Assembly: GCA_035689095.1 (NCBI GenBank)
Contig: DASSMB010000226.1
Coordinates: 1 to 5,461 of the forward strand
Reading direction: 5' to 3'
Length of the DNA: 5,461 bases
Source of the DNA: JACDDK01 sp035689095
GTDB lineage: Bacteria; Actinomycetota; Rubrobacteria; Rubrobacterales; Rubrobacteraceae
In this document: one piece after another, positions 1 to 5,254 of the stretch
How positions within the stretch are numbered: position 1 is the stretch's first letter
Layout: each line of letters starts with the position of its first letter
Program-made: the position numbers and the translations under genes
The notes under the pieces: model-generated
What the model saw: only the letters and a program-made list of their open reading frames with translations
What the model was told of the DNA's origin: nothing
Databases searched by the model: none

Positions 1-174
1 CTCGTCCGGGCGGAGTACACCGCGGCGGCGATAGCGTTGGGCGCCGTCGGAGGCACAATCCTGCTGGCTGTCTTCTTCGTCCTCTCCGCCGTCCTCGGCA
101 CCTTCAACTCCAGCTACTGGACGCTCGCCTACCTGCGGCTCGCCGCCCCGCGAGCGGACACCTCCGTTCAGTAG
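1..174 (+). CDS. C-terminal fragment of an integral membrane protein
   Basis: Frame 1 is open from the first base to a TAG at 172-174, giving the last 57 residues of a protein that begins outside the window. Residues about 7-35 form a long hydrophobic, alanine/valine/leucine-rich membrane segment. It is followed by a short aromatic stretch (FNSSYWTLAYLRL) and a short tail ending PRADTSVQ. The aromatic 'tYWTLAYLRL'-type ending after a last helix resembles uncharacterised bacterial multi-pass membrane proteins of the DUF4013/DUF7544 kind, but this is recall from a short fragment and not a firm family call. GC-rich third positions match the neighbouring genes, so it is very likely a real gene end. 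The next gene begins 43 nt downstream on the same strand, so read-through into it is possible. Function unknown. Confidence 0.7.
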   Translation, partial: LVRAEYTAAAIALGAVGGTILLAVFFVLSAVLGTFNSSYWTLAYLRLAAPRADTSVQ

Positions 175-185
175 TATTGGTCTTT

Positions 186-210
186 TAGAATCGTTCGACG
201 GATAGAAAGG
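186..210 (+). promoter_or_regulatory. Possible -10 element and ribosome-binding site before the SDR gene
   Basis: TAGAAT at 186-191 matches five of six bases of the sigma-70-type -10 consensus. GAAAGG at 205-210 is a Shine-Dalgarno-like site 7 nt before the ATG at 218. No convincing -35 hexamer sits 16-18 nt upstream of the -10. The ribosome site is well supported by spacing; the promoter is only a candidate, and the gene could be co-transcribed with the membrane gene ending at 174. Confidence 0.35.
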
Positions 211-217
211 TTCTCGC

Positions 218-961
218 ATGGCGAAGCTCGACGGTAAGGTAGCAATCGTAACCGGAGCCTCCAGCGGTATCGGCGAGGCGACGGCGGAGGCTCTGGCAGC
301 CGAGGGAGCGGCGGTCGTCGTCGCGGCGCGGCGGAAGGACCGCCTCGACGACCTCACGAAGCGTATAGAGGGGAACGGCGGGAAGGTGCTCTCCGTGGAG
401 TGCGACGTTACGGAAGAAGAGCAGGCGCACGCCCTGATCCAGGCGGCCGAGCGGGAGTTCGGGAGCGTGGATATCCTGGTCAACAACGCGGGCGTGATGC
501 TCCTCTCCCGGATAGAACGCGGCCTCTCCGATGAGTGGCGCCAAATGTTCGACGTGAACGTCCTCGGCCTCCTCTACGCGACCGACGCGGCGGTTGAAGT
601 GATGAAGCGCCAGGGGAGCGGGCACATCGTCAACATCTCCAGCGTCGCCGGGCGCAAGGTGCGCGAGACCGGCGGAGTCTACTCCGGGACCAAGTTCGCC
701 GTCGGCGCGATCTCGGAGGGCCTGCGGATGGAGCTTCTGGGAGACAACATCCGCGTCACCGTCGTGGAGCCGGGCGCGGTCGCCACCGAGCTCGCCACGC
801 ACATCACCGATGAGGAAGCGCAGCAGGGCATGAGCCGCTTCGCGGGCATCGAGATACTCCAGGCCGAGGACATCGCCAACGCCATAGCCTACGCTGTCAG
901 CCAGCCGCAGCGCGTGAGCGTCAACGAGATCCTGATCCGCCCATCCCAGCAGGCTAATTAG
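218..961 (+). CDS. Short-chain dehydrogenase/reductase (classical SDR, probably NADP-dependent)
   Basis: A complete 247-residue protein, the usual length of a classical SDR: a soluble cytoplasmic oxidoreductase with one Rossmann domain. The nucleotide-binding motif TGASSGIG is at residues 12-19, the structural NNAG motif at 89-92, and the full catalytic tetrad is visible as N114, S142, Y155 and K159 (YSGTK). PG at 185-186 is followed by the usual cofactor-loop region. Basic residues R38 and R39 after the second beta strand favour NADP(H) over NAD(H); this is inference from known SDR cofactor rules. Overall it looks like the YdfG/serine 3-dehydrogenase-like group of SDRs, but the substrate cannot be read from the sequence. 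The ATG at 218 is preceded by GAAAGG with 7-nt spacing, and the N-terminus (MAKLDGKVAIVTG) is typical. It stops 9 nt before the convergent DUF1385 gene; nothing around it suggests a pathway. Confidence 0.95.
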   Translation: MAKLDGKVAIVTGASSGIGEATAEALAAEGAAVVVAARRKDRLDDLTKRIEGNGGKVLSVECDVTEEEQAHALIQAAEREFGSVDILVNNAGVMLLSRIERGLSDEWRQMFDVNVLGLLYATDAAVEVMKRQGSGHIVNISSVAGRKVRETGGVYSGTKFAVGAISEGLRMELLGDNIRVTVVEPGAVATELATHITDEEAQQGMSRFAGIEILQAEDIANAIAYAVSQPQRVSVNEILIRPSQQAN

Positions 962-970
962 TAAGGGCGG
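937..970. terminator. Weak inverted repeat between convergent genes
   Basis: CCGCCC (937-942) and GGGCGG (965-970) form a perfect 6-bp GC-rich inverted repeat around a 22-nt loop that contains the 8-bp palindrome CTAATTAG (954-961). It spans the end of the SDR gene and the 9-nt gap before the convergent DUF1385 gene. No T-run follows on either strand, so it is not a standard intrinsic terminator. It is the only candidate end signal at this junction and may be chance. Confidence 0.22.
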
Positions 971-1807
971 CTAGAACCTCGCAGGGACCCGGACGCGCTT
1001 GCCGCCCGGCGAGGGCGCCTCGCCTTCCTCGGCTTCGAGGAGTTGCTTCATGGACTCTACCGCGACCTCCAGCTCGCTCCGGTTGGGCTCGGAGGTCGTG
1101 AAGTAGCGCTGAAGGAAGTTACCGACGGCGATTGAGGGCCGCGTCTGACCGAACATGAACCACGCCTCGGAGATAAAGATGAACTGCGCGATGGCGTACC
1201 ACCAGCCGTCTATCAGGGGATCAATAAGGGCGGCCAGGATTATGTACGAGAGGATGTTGGTGCCGCAGCGGGGATGGATGCGGCTGGACCGCTTCGCGTT
1301 GTCCAGCGTTACCTCTCCGTACTTCTCGTAGGCGGCGACGGCCTTATGCTCCGCGCCGTGGTAGCGCCCGATGGAGGTAAACTTCATCGCGGCGAAGAAG
1401 AGGACCAGGAGCGGCAGGATCGGGAAGTCGGCGAAGAACCCGAAGAGACCGCCGAGGAACCCGCCGCCGACTCCCCGGCCTAGATCCATGACGTACACGA
1501 AGAGCCAGAGGGCGGCCATCGAGGCTGCGAAGAAGACCAGCGTCCAGATGGAGCCGACCACCTGAACCAGGAGCCGCGCCCAGAAGAAGACGGATCGGAT
1601 TATGGGCATGCGGGAGAGACGCAGGGCAAGGGGGTCCGTCGGGCGCCACAGGTTCGAGGGCTCGACGCGGACGTGGATCTCGCCGTCCTTCCGCCAAGCC
1701 TCGCTCATGTAGTTGGGACCGTAGAGGTCGAGCCCACCCCAGCGGGCCATGCCCCCAAAGACGAGGCGCTCTCTCTTCTCCCCCTGGGGGGCGGCATCCT
1801 TTGCCAA
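971..1807 (-). CDS. DUF1385 (YqhQ-like) membrane protein with divergent N-terminus
   Basis: A 278-residue protein of the DUF1385 family (B. subtilis YqhQ type), often described as predicted metal-dependent membrane proteins; no biochemical function is established. The family hallmarks are clear: YHGAEHK at residues 149-155, HPRCGTN at 178-184, and the C-terminal block with LQRYFTTSEP followed by ELEVAVESM. The conserved H150, E153, H154, H178 and C181 are the likely metal ligands (inference). Hydrophobic segments lie at about 72-106, 117-141, 186-205 and 206-226. The usual N-terminal signature GGQAV-EGVMMRG is not present: the equivalent place reads FGGMARWGGLDLYGPNYM (17-34). The start is TTG at 1805-1807, supported by GAGGGAG 4 nt upstream; the next in-frame Met is residue 20, inside the conserved block. 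The tail after about residue 255 is charged and low-complexity. It is convergent with the SDR gene and divergent from the transporter gene. Confidence 0.88.
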   Translation of the reverse strand: MAKDAAPQGEKRERLVFGGMARWGGLDLYGPNYMSEAWRKDGEIHVRVEPSNLWRPTDPLALRLSRMPIIRSVFFWARLLVQVVGSIWTLVFFAASMAALWLFVYVMDLGRGVGGGFLGGLFGFFADFPILPLLVLFFAAMKFTSIGRYHGAEHKAVAAYEKYGEVTLDNAKRSSRIHPRCGTNILSYIILAALIDPLIDGWWYAIAQFIFISEAWFMFGQTRPSIAVGNFLQRYFTTSEPNRSELEVAVESMKQLLEAEEGEAPSPGGKRVRVPARF

Positions 1808-1917
1808 GCTTCTCCCTCAAATATTCGGAACCAGAGGACAAAAGATAGCACGTCGGACAGCGTAATCGAGGTTTCGCGAAGGTTCCGCGCGCGGCGACGG
1901 ACCTTGCAAAGGGTAGA
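1808..1917. other. Divergent spacer between DUF1385 gene and transporter gene
   Basis: The 110-nt spacer must carry the signals for both divergent genes. On the minus strand TATCTT (four of six -10 bases, within about 1838-1850) lacks a clear -35. On the plus strand TAGAAT at 1914-1919 overlaps the annotated ATG of the transporter and has no -35 partner at 16-18 nt. TTGCAA at 1904-1909 has no matching -10. No strong hairpin, repeat or RNA gene is seen. Confidence 0.4.
1812..1818 (-). promoter_or_regulatory. Ribosome-binding site deciding a TTG start
   Basis: On the minus strand GAGGGAG precedes AAGC and then TTG (1807-1805). This strong Shine-Dalgarno match is what places the DUF1385 start at TTG and not at the internal Met codon 19 residues later. 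Confidence 0.65.
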
Positions 1918-3132
1918 ATGGGCGGCAGACGAGCGCGCTCTCGATGGGAGAAAGAGGTGCAGGACCGAGGTCAGACCGGAGGGTACGGGCGGGAGCGGAC
2001 CCTGTATTTAGGTGTCGCGCTGGTCCTGGCGCTGCTGCTCGGTGGCTATCTGGTGTACCGGCTCGCGCCGATAGTCCTTGTCTTGCTCCTGACACTGCTA
2101 TTCTCGATCATCATCAGCGGTCCGGTCGGATACCTGGAGCGCCGCGGCATCATACGAAGCGTCGCCACCCTGATAGTGCTCGGCGCTATCGGTCTCGCAC
2201 TCTACCTGGCGGGCATGGTCATCGCTTCGACGGTGGAGACGCAGGCAAGGGAACTATCGGAGCGGCTACCTACTCTGCTGAGGGAGATCCGGGTCCTCGC
2301 AAGCCGCCTTCAGGAGTCATTCGGTATAGACCTGGGGCTCGACGAGCTTCGTCCGAACCTCATTTTCGACCGGATAAAGGGTTTCCTTTCCGGTGATACG
2401 GTCGCGGTTGCGGCGGATATCGGGGGGAGCATCGCCAACGGGCTCTCGCTGGCGTTCGTGGCGTTCATCGCGACGATCTACCTGGTACTCAACCCGAAGC
2501 CGCTGGTCAACGGTTTCGTCTCCTTCTTCCCGGCGGGCTCGCGGCAGAGGGTGCGCGAGATCCTGCGCGAGATGTACCACGCGGTGCAGCGGTGGTTCCT
2601 CGGCCAGCTTACCTCCATGACGCTCATCGGGGTGCTCTCGGCCATCGCGCTTTCGATCATCGGGATAGACTTCGCGGTGTTAATAGGGCTCGTATCCGGC
2701 CTGATCTCGTTCATCCCGTTCGTTGGGCCGGTGATCTCGGTGATACCGCCGGTGTTGCTGGCGCTTGTCTCGCATCCCATAAACGCCGTCTGGGTCGTAC
2801 TGGCCTACGCGGGCATCCAGCTAGTAGAGTCGAACCTGATACAGCCGGTAGTGATGAGTCGGGCCGTCTCGCTGCACCCGGCGACGATCGTCTTCGCCCT
2901 CCTGATCATGGGCACCCTATTCGGCTTCGTGGGCCTGCTCCTGGCAGTGCCGCTGGTCGCCGCCCTACACGTCCTGGTGCGGGAGCTGTGGATAGAGCGC
3001 ATGGACCGGCACGGCACCGACCCGGACCCGCCTCCGAAGGAGGATACGGTGGGGGTCGACCCTCCTAAGCAGAGGGCACGGAGGGCGCGCCGGATGCTGC
3101 GAGCCGCAAGGGACCTCCTTCGTCGCTCCTGA
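1918..3132 (+). CDS. AI-2E family (PerM/YdiK-like) membrane transporter
   Basis: A 404-residue polytopic membrane protein of the AI-2E family transporter superfamily (Pfam PF01594), whose members include proposed autoinducer-2 exporters and Na+/H+ antiporters; the true substrate here is unknown. Hydrophobic helices lie at about 29-47, 49-67 and 80-102. A soluble amphipathic region (103-170) with the usual coiled character follows, then helices at about 172-192 and 231-358. Family motifs are intact: GIDFAVLIGLVSG (249-261), IPFVGP (266-271), QLVESNLIQP (301-310), the LHP motif (319-321) and FGFVGLLLAVPL (335-346). The tail 359-404 is cytoplasmic by inference, proline-rich, then strongly basic (about 384-404). 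Start is ambiguous: ATG 1918 has AAGG 5 nt upstream, while in-frame GTG 1957 (residue 14) has GGAG 6 nt upstream, and the 13 extra residues lie before the first helix. The last 68 nt overlap accC on the other strand. Confidence 0.92.
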   Translation: MGGRRARSRWEKEVQDRGQTGGYGRERTLYLGVALVLALLLGGYLVYRLAPIVLVLLLTLLFSIIISGPVGYLERRGIIRSVATLIVLGAIGLALYLAGMVIASTVETQARELSERLPTLLREIRVLASRLQESFGIDLGLDELRPNLIFDRIKGFLSGDTVAVAADIGGSIANGLSLAFVAFIATIYLVLNPKPLVNGFVSFFPAGSRQRVREILREMYHAVQRWFLGQLTSMTLIGVLSAIALSIIGIDFAVLIGLVSGLISFIPFVGPVISVIPPVLLALVSHPINAVWVVLAYAGIQLVESNLIQPVVMSRAVSLHPATIVFALLIMGTLFGFVGLLLAVPLVAALHVLVRELWIERMDRHGTDPDPPPKEDTVGVDPPKQRARRARRMLRAARDLLRRS

Positions 3133-4465
3133 GCTCTTTTCCGGCCAGGAAGCTTGTCGTTACCCCACCCCGCCGGAAGTCCTCGTCTTCCAGAATCGCC
3201 AGGTGCAGCGGAAGCGTGGTCTCCAGGCCCAGGATGGCGAACTCGTCCAGCGCCCGAGCCCCGCGACGGATCGCCGCCTCCCGGTCCGCCGCGTAAACGA
3301 TGAGCTTCGCCAGCAGCGAGTCATAGTACGGCGGGACCTTGTACCCGGCATACAGGTGCGAGTCAACCCGTACTCCGGGACCGCCCGGCGGGTTGTAAAA
3401 CTCCACCGGACCGGACTGGGGCAGGAAGTTGCGCCGCGGGTCCTCGGCGTTGATCCTGAACTCTATCGCGTGTCCCTCCGGCGTCCCGACGTCCTCCGGC
3501 ACCGTCAGAGGCTCCCCGGCGGCGACCTTCAGTTGTTCGGCGACGAGGTCCACCCCGCTCACCATCTCCGTAACCGGGTGCTCGACCTGAAGCCGCGTGT
3601 TCATCTCTATAAAGTAGAACTCGCCCTCCGAGTATACGAACTCGACCGTCCCCGCCCCCTCGTAGCCCAGGGCGTCCACGAGCGCGGTCGCGGCGTCCAT
3701 CATGCCCTCGCGGGCTTCGTGCGGCAGACCCGGCGCGGGAGACTCCTCCAGGAGCTTCTGGTAGCGGCGCTGGATCGAGCAGTCCCTCTCCGGGAAAGCG
3801 ACCACCGTCCCCGAGGAGTCGGCGAGTACCTGGACCTCTATGTGACGCAGCTCCTCCAGGTACTTCTCGACGTACACGGCGCCGTCTCCGAAGGCCGCGC
3901 CGGCCTCCCGGCTCGCGGCGGTGAATGCGTCCTCGACTCCGGACGCGGAGTGGACCACGCGCATCCCCTTGCCGCCGCCGCCCGCGCTGGCCTTTATGAC
4001 GAGCGGATAGCCGAGCCTGTCTCCGACCCGCCTGACCTCCGTCGCGCTCTCGCAGATCCCGTCCGAGCCGGGTGTTATTGGGACACCCGCCTGCTCCGCG
4101 GCATGGCGGGCGGCGGCCTTGTCACCCATGCGGGCTATCGTGCGGGAAGCGGGACCGACGAACTTGATTCCGACGCGCTCGCAGATCTCCGCGAAGCGCG
4201 CGTTCTCGGCGAGGAAGCCGTAGCCGGGGTGTATTGCGTCCGCGCCGGCTAGCTCGGCGGCGGAGATTATCGCCGGGATGTTCAGGTAGCTGCCGGCGGC
4301 GGGCGGCGGTCCGATGCAGATCGCCTCGTCAGCCAGGGCGCAGTGCAGCGAGTCGGCGTCGGCGGTCGAGTATACGGCCACGCTGCGGATGCCAAGCTCC
4401 CGGCACGCCCGCACCACGCGCAGCGCGATCTCCCCCCGGTTGGCGACGAGGACCTTACCGATCAC
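3065..4465 (-). CDS. accC: Acetyl-CoA carboxylase biotin carboxylase subunit
   Basis: AccC uses ATP and bicarbonate to carboxylate biotin on AccB, the first half-reaction of acetyl-CoA carboxylase in the cytoplasm. It has 466 residues against about 449 in E. coli. The biotin carboxylase N-domain starts directly (IGKVLVANRGEIALRV), with HPGYGFL at 79-85. The ATP-grasp domain has K116, K158, the glycine-rich loop GGGGKGM (162-168), H208, K237, E275, E287, N289, R291 (NTRLQVEHP) and E295. The C-domain has R337 in RINAEDP. These align with E. coli K116, K159, H209, K238, E276, E288, N290, R292, E296 and R338, so it should be active. The start is GTG (4463-4465), with AGAGG 6 nt upstream that partly overlaps the accB stop; the 9-nt gap implies translational coupling to accB. 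About 22 C-terminal residues beyond the conserved fold are antisense to the transporter gene's end. Confidence 0.97.
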   Translation of the reverse strand: MIGKVLVANRGEIALRVVRACRELGIRSVAVYSTADADSLHCALADEAICIGPPPAAGSYLNIPAIISAAELAGADAIHPGYGFLAENARFAEICERVGIKFVGPASRTIARMGDKAAARHAAEQAGVPITPGSDGICESATEVRRVGDRLGYPLVIKASAGGGGKGMRVVHSASGVEDAFTAASREAGAAFGDGAVYVEKYLEELRHIEVQVLADSSGTVVAFPERDCSIQRRYQKLLEESPAPGLPHEAREGMMDAATALVDALGYEGAGTVEFVYSEGEFYFIEMNTRLQVEHPVTEMVSGVDLVAEQLKVAAGEPLTVPEDVGTPEGHAIEFRINAEDPRRNFLPQSGPVEFYNPPGGPGVRVDSHLYAGYKVPPYYDSLLAKLIVYAADREAAIRRGARALDEFAILGLETTLPLHLAILEDEDFRRGGVTTSFLAGKELRSDEGGPLRLAASGAPSVPSA

Positions 4466-4474
4466 GTAGGGCCT

Positions 4475-4963
4475 CTACTCTTCAGGGCGCAGGTAGAAGA
4501 GCGGCTGATCGTACTCGACGCCGGCCGAGTTCTCGGCCAGGACCTCCACGACCTCGCCGGAGATGTCGGCCGGGATCTCGTTCATCATCTTCATCGCCTC
4601 GACGATGCACAAAGTATCCCCGGCCGCGACCCTGTCCCCCACTTCCACGTATGACTCCGCATCCGGCGTCGGAGCCCGGTAGAACGTCCCGACGACCGGC
4701 GAGCGGACCGCGTGCAGCCCATCCGACTCCGAGGGGATCTCGTCGGGCGCGGGCGCGGGTTCGACGGACGGCGTAGACCCGGATGCGGGAGCGCTCTGAG
4801 GAGCCGGAGCCTCCGCCTTCGCCTTCACCGCGATCTCCACGTCGCCCCGGCGGACCCGGATCTCCTCGACCCCGCTCTCTTTTAACAGGTCCACGAGCCG
4901 GACCACCTCGTCTATCGGCAGCCGCTCGAACCCATCCTGCTGTGTCTCGTCCAATTCGTGCAT
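4475..4963 (-). CDS. accB: Biotin carboxyl carrier protein of acetyl-CoA carboxylase
   Basis: From the ATG at 4961-4963 this is a 162-residue BCCP, the normal length for AccB. It carries biotin between AccC and the carboxyltransferase. Residues about 16-47 are the N-terminal oligomerisation helix and beta segment (IDEVVRLVDLLKESGVEEI, then VRRGDVEIAVK). Residues 48-82 are an alanine/proline-rich flexible linker. Residues 85-162 are the biotinyl/lipoyl domain with the AccB-type thumb (PVVGTFYRAPTPDAESYVEVGD, seen at 89-110) and the biotinylation motif EAMKM with target lysine K125. The frame stays open upstream to an ATG at 5113, but those 50 extra residues have no AccB similarity and would run through the palindrome and promoter candidate, so the internal ATG is preferred. 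Its Shine-Dalgarno is poor (GGCGG only 2 nt away); a TTG at 4970-4972 is an alternative. accC follows after 9 nt. Confidence 0.93.
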   Translation of the reverse strand: MHELDETQQDGFERLPIDEVVRLVDLLKESGVEEIRVRRGDVEIAVKAKAEAPAPQSAPASGSTPSVEPAPAPDEIPSESDGLHAVRSPVVGTFYRAPTPDAESYVEVGDRVAAGDTLCIVEAMKMMNEIPADISGEVVEVLAENSAGVEYDQPLFYLRPEE

Positions 4964-4979
4964 AGCCGCCAATTCTACT

Positions 4980-5008
4980 GTAAGAATGTTTGAAACGCTT
5001 TCTGTCAA
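4980..5008 (-). promoter_or_regulatory. Candidate accBC promoter
   Basis: On the minus strand a perfect TTGACA (5008-5003) is followed after 17 nt by TCTTAC (4985-4980), a weak -10 matching three of six bases. TACAGT (4982-4977) and TAGAAT (4977-4972) are better -10 look-alikes but lie 20 and 25 nt from the -35. Within the spacer, GAAA-GCG-TTTC is a small inverted repeat that could be an operator. Any start from here gives an accB leader of roughly 0-15 nt, in line with the weak ribosome site. The -35 is strong; which -10 pairs with it is uncertain. Confidence 0.4.
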
Positions 5009-5021
5009 CCGTGGCAGGACG

Positions 5022-5072
5022 TAAAAGACGGCCCCTCCGCAGATTACTTGGCGGTTATCAGTGGAGAGGGCC
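5022..5072 (-). terminator. Imperfect palindrome with T-rich tail: intrinsic terminator or attenuator upstream of accB
   Basis: Read on the minus strand, GGCCC-T-CTCC (5072-5063) pairs with GGAGGGGCC (5038-5030): nine base pairs with one bulged T. The stem continues imperfectly inward (CTGATAA against TAATCTG, with mismatches) to an eight-base loop. The tail after the stem is GTCTTTTA (5029-5022). On the plus strand no T-run follows, so the terminator reading fits only the accB direction. It lies upstream of the TTGACA promoter candidate, so it could end a short upstream transcript, attenuate a longer accBC leader, or be a remnant of a small mobile repeat. No flanking target duplication is seen. 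Confidence 0.45.
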
Positions 5073-5096
5073 TCGAACCAAAGGAGACTGATTCCT

Positions 5097-5219
5097 ATGG
5101 CTCGTAGCCACATTGTACGCGAGAGCGTACCCGAAGTTCACGTCCGTAAGCAGCATCGCCGAAGCGTAGCTGAAGTATCACTGGTTGGAAAGCCGTCCGC
5201 CGCCTGTACAATGCTCTAG
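5097..5219 (+). CDS. Possible 40-residue small protein (doubtful)
   Basis: ATG at 5097 follows AAGGAG (5081-5086) at a rather long 10-nt spacing, and the frame runs 40 codons to TAG at 5217-5219. The product would be basic, starting MARSHIVRES and ending ACTML, with no recognised domain, signal peptide or membrane segment. A 13-residue internal repeat is visible (ESVPEVHV against RSVAEVSL). Only about half of the codons end in G or C, well below the neighbouring genes, and GTA is used four times, which argues against a native gene. The stop overlaps the end of the mutL promoter candidate. The same frame continues after the TAG for a further 13 codons to TGA at 5256-5258, overlapping the mutL ATG. 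It may be non-coding or decayed. Confidence 0.17.
   Translation: MARSHIVRESVPEVHVRKQHRRSVAEVSLVGKPSAACTML
5111..5213. repeat. 8-bp inverted repeat CATTGTAC / GTACAATG
   Basis: CATTGTAC at 5111-5118 and GTACAATG at 5206-5213 are exact reverse complements separated by 87 nt. Each contains TACAAT, a five-of-six -10 match: on the plus strand the right copy is the candidate mutL -10, and on the minus strand the left copy would point toward accB. The left copy shares GTAC with the 5115-5130 hairpin, so the two pairings would exclude each other. An 8-bp repeat in a spacer this size can arise by chance. Confidence 0.35.
5185..5212 (+). promoter_or_regulatory. Candidate mutL promoter
   Basis: TTGGAA (5185-5190, four of six -35 bases) and TACAAT (5207-5212, five of six -10 bases) are separated by 16 nt. 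The expected start near 5219-5220 would give a mutL leader of about 35 nt. This is the best-spaced plus-strand promoter in the spacer. Confidence 0.5.
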
Positions 5220-5254
5220 GCAATGATGGAACGCTCTCGCATACCGGAGTTTGC

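Larger units (their letters stand above)
4964..5254. other. Divergent accB-mutL spacer with several structured elements
   Basis: This 291-nt spacer is visibly less GC-rich than the genes around it. In order it holds the accB promoter candidate (4980-5008) and a 43-nt imperfect palindrome (5030-5072). It then has an AAGGAG site (5081-5086) before a small reading frame (5097-5219). It also has hairpins at 5098-5110 (TGGCT-CGT-AGCCA), 5115-5130 (GTACGC-GAGA-GCGTAC, a GNRA-type loop on the plus strand), 5151-5172 (CAGC and CGC stems, CGAA loop) and 5183-5194 (GGTT-GGAA-AGCC, one G-U pair). The mutL promoter candidate (5185-5212) follows. Small hairpins like these are expected by chance at some rate, so a structured RNA is possible but not shown. 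No tRNA or known riboswitch core was recognised. Confidence 0.5.

Noticed and set aside
185..802. Minus-strand open frame opposite the SDR gene
   Set aside because: The SDR frame carries every catalytic and cofactor motif. The antisense frame has no domain and is explained by codon bias.
1344..1841. Alternative minus-strand frame over the DUF1385 gene
   Set aside because: It has Arg/Pro-rich composition without motifs, while the overlapping frame has clear family motifs and a ribosome site.
3203..4252. Long plus-strand open frame of 349 codons opposite accC
   Set aside because: It is a shadow of the conserved accC frame in GC-rich DNA. Its product is arginine-rich with no recognisable domain, and it has no supporting ribosome site or context.
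4234..4776. Plus-strand open frame of 180 codons over accC and accB
   Set aside because: It is extremely Arg/Pro/Ser-rich and antisense to two well-identified genes, a typical product of GC-rich third positions.
5069..5079. GGTTCGAGGCC on the minus strand, resembling a tRNA T-arm
   Set aside because: The flanking bases do not form a 5-bp T-stem, and no matching acceptor, D-arm or anticodon arm can be drawn upstream.
4964..5113. N-terminal extension of accB to the ATG at 5113
   Set aside because: The 50 extra residues do not resemble AccB and would span the palindrome and the TTGACA promoter candidate. Starting at 4963 gives the normal family length.
4964..5254. Possible riboswitch, T-box, SRP RNA or 6S RNA in the accB-mutL spacer
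   Set aside because: None of the conserved core motifs of these families could be recognised on either strand. Only generic hairpins are seen.
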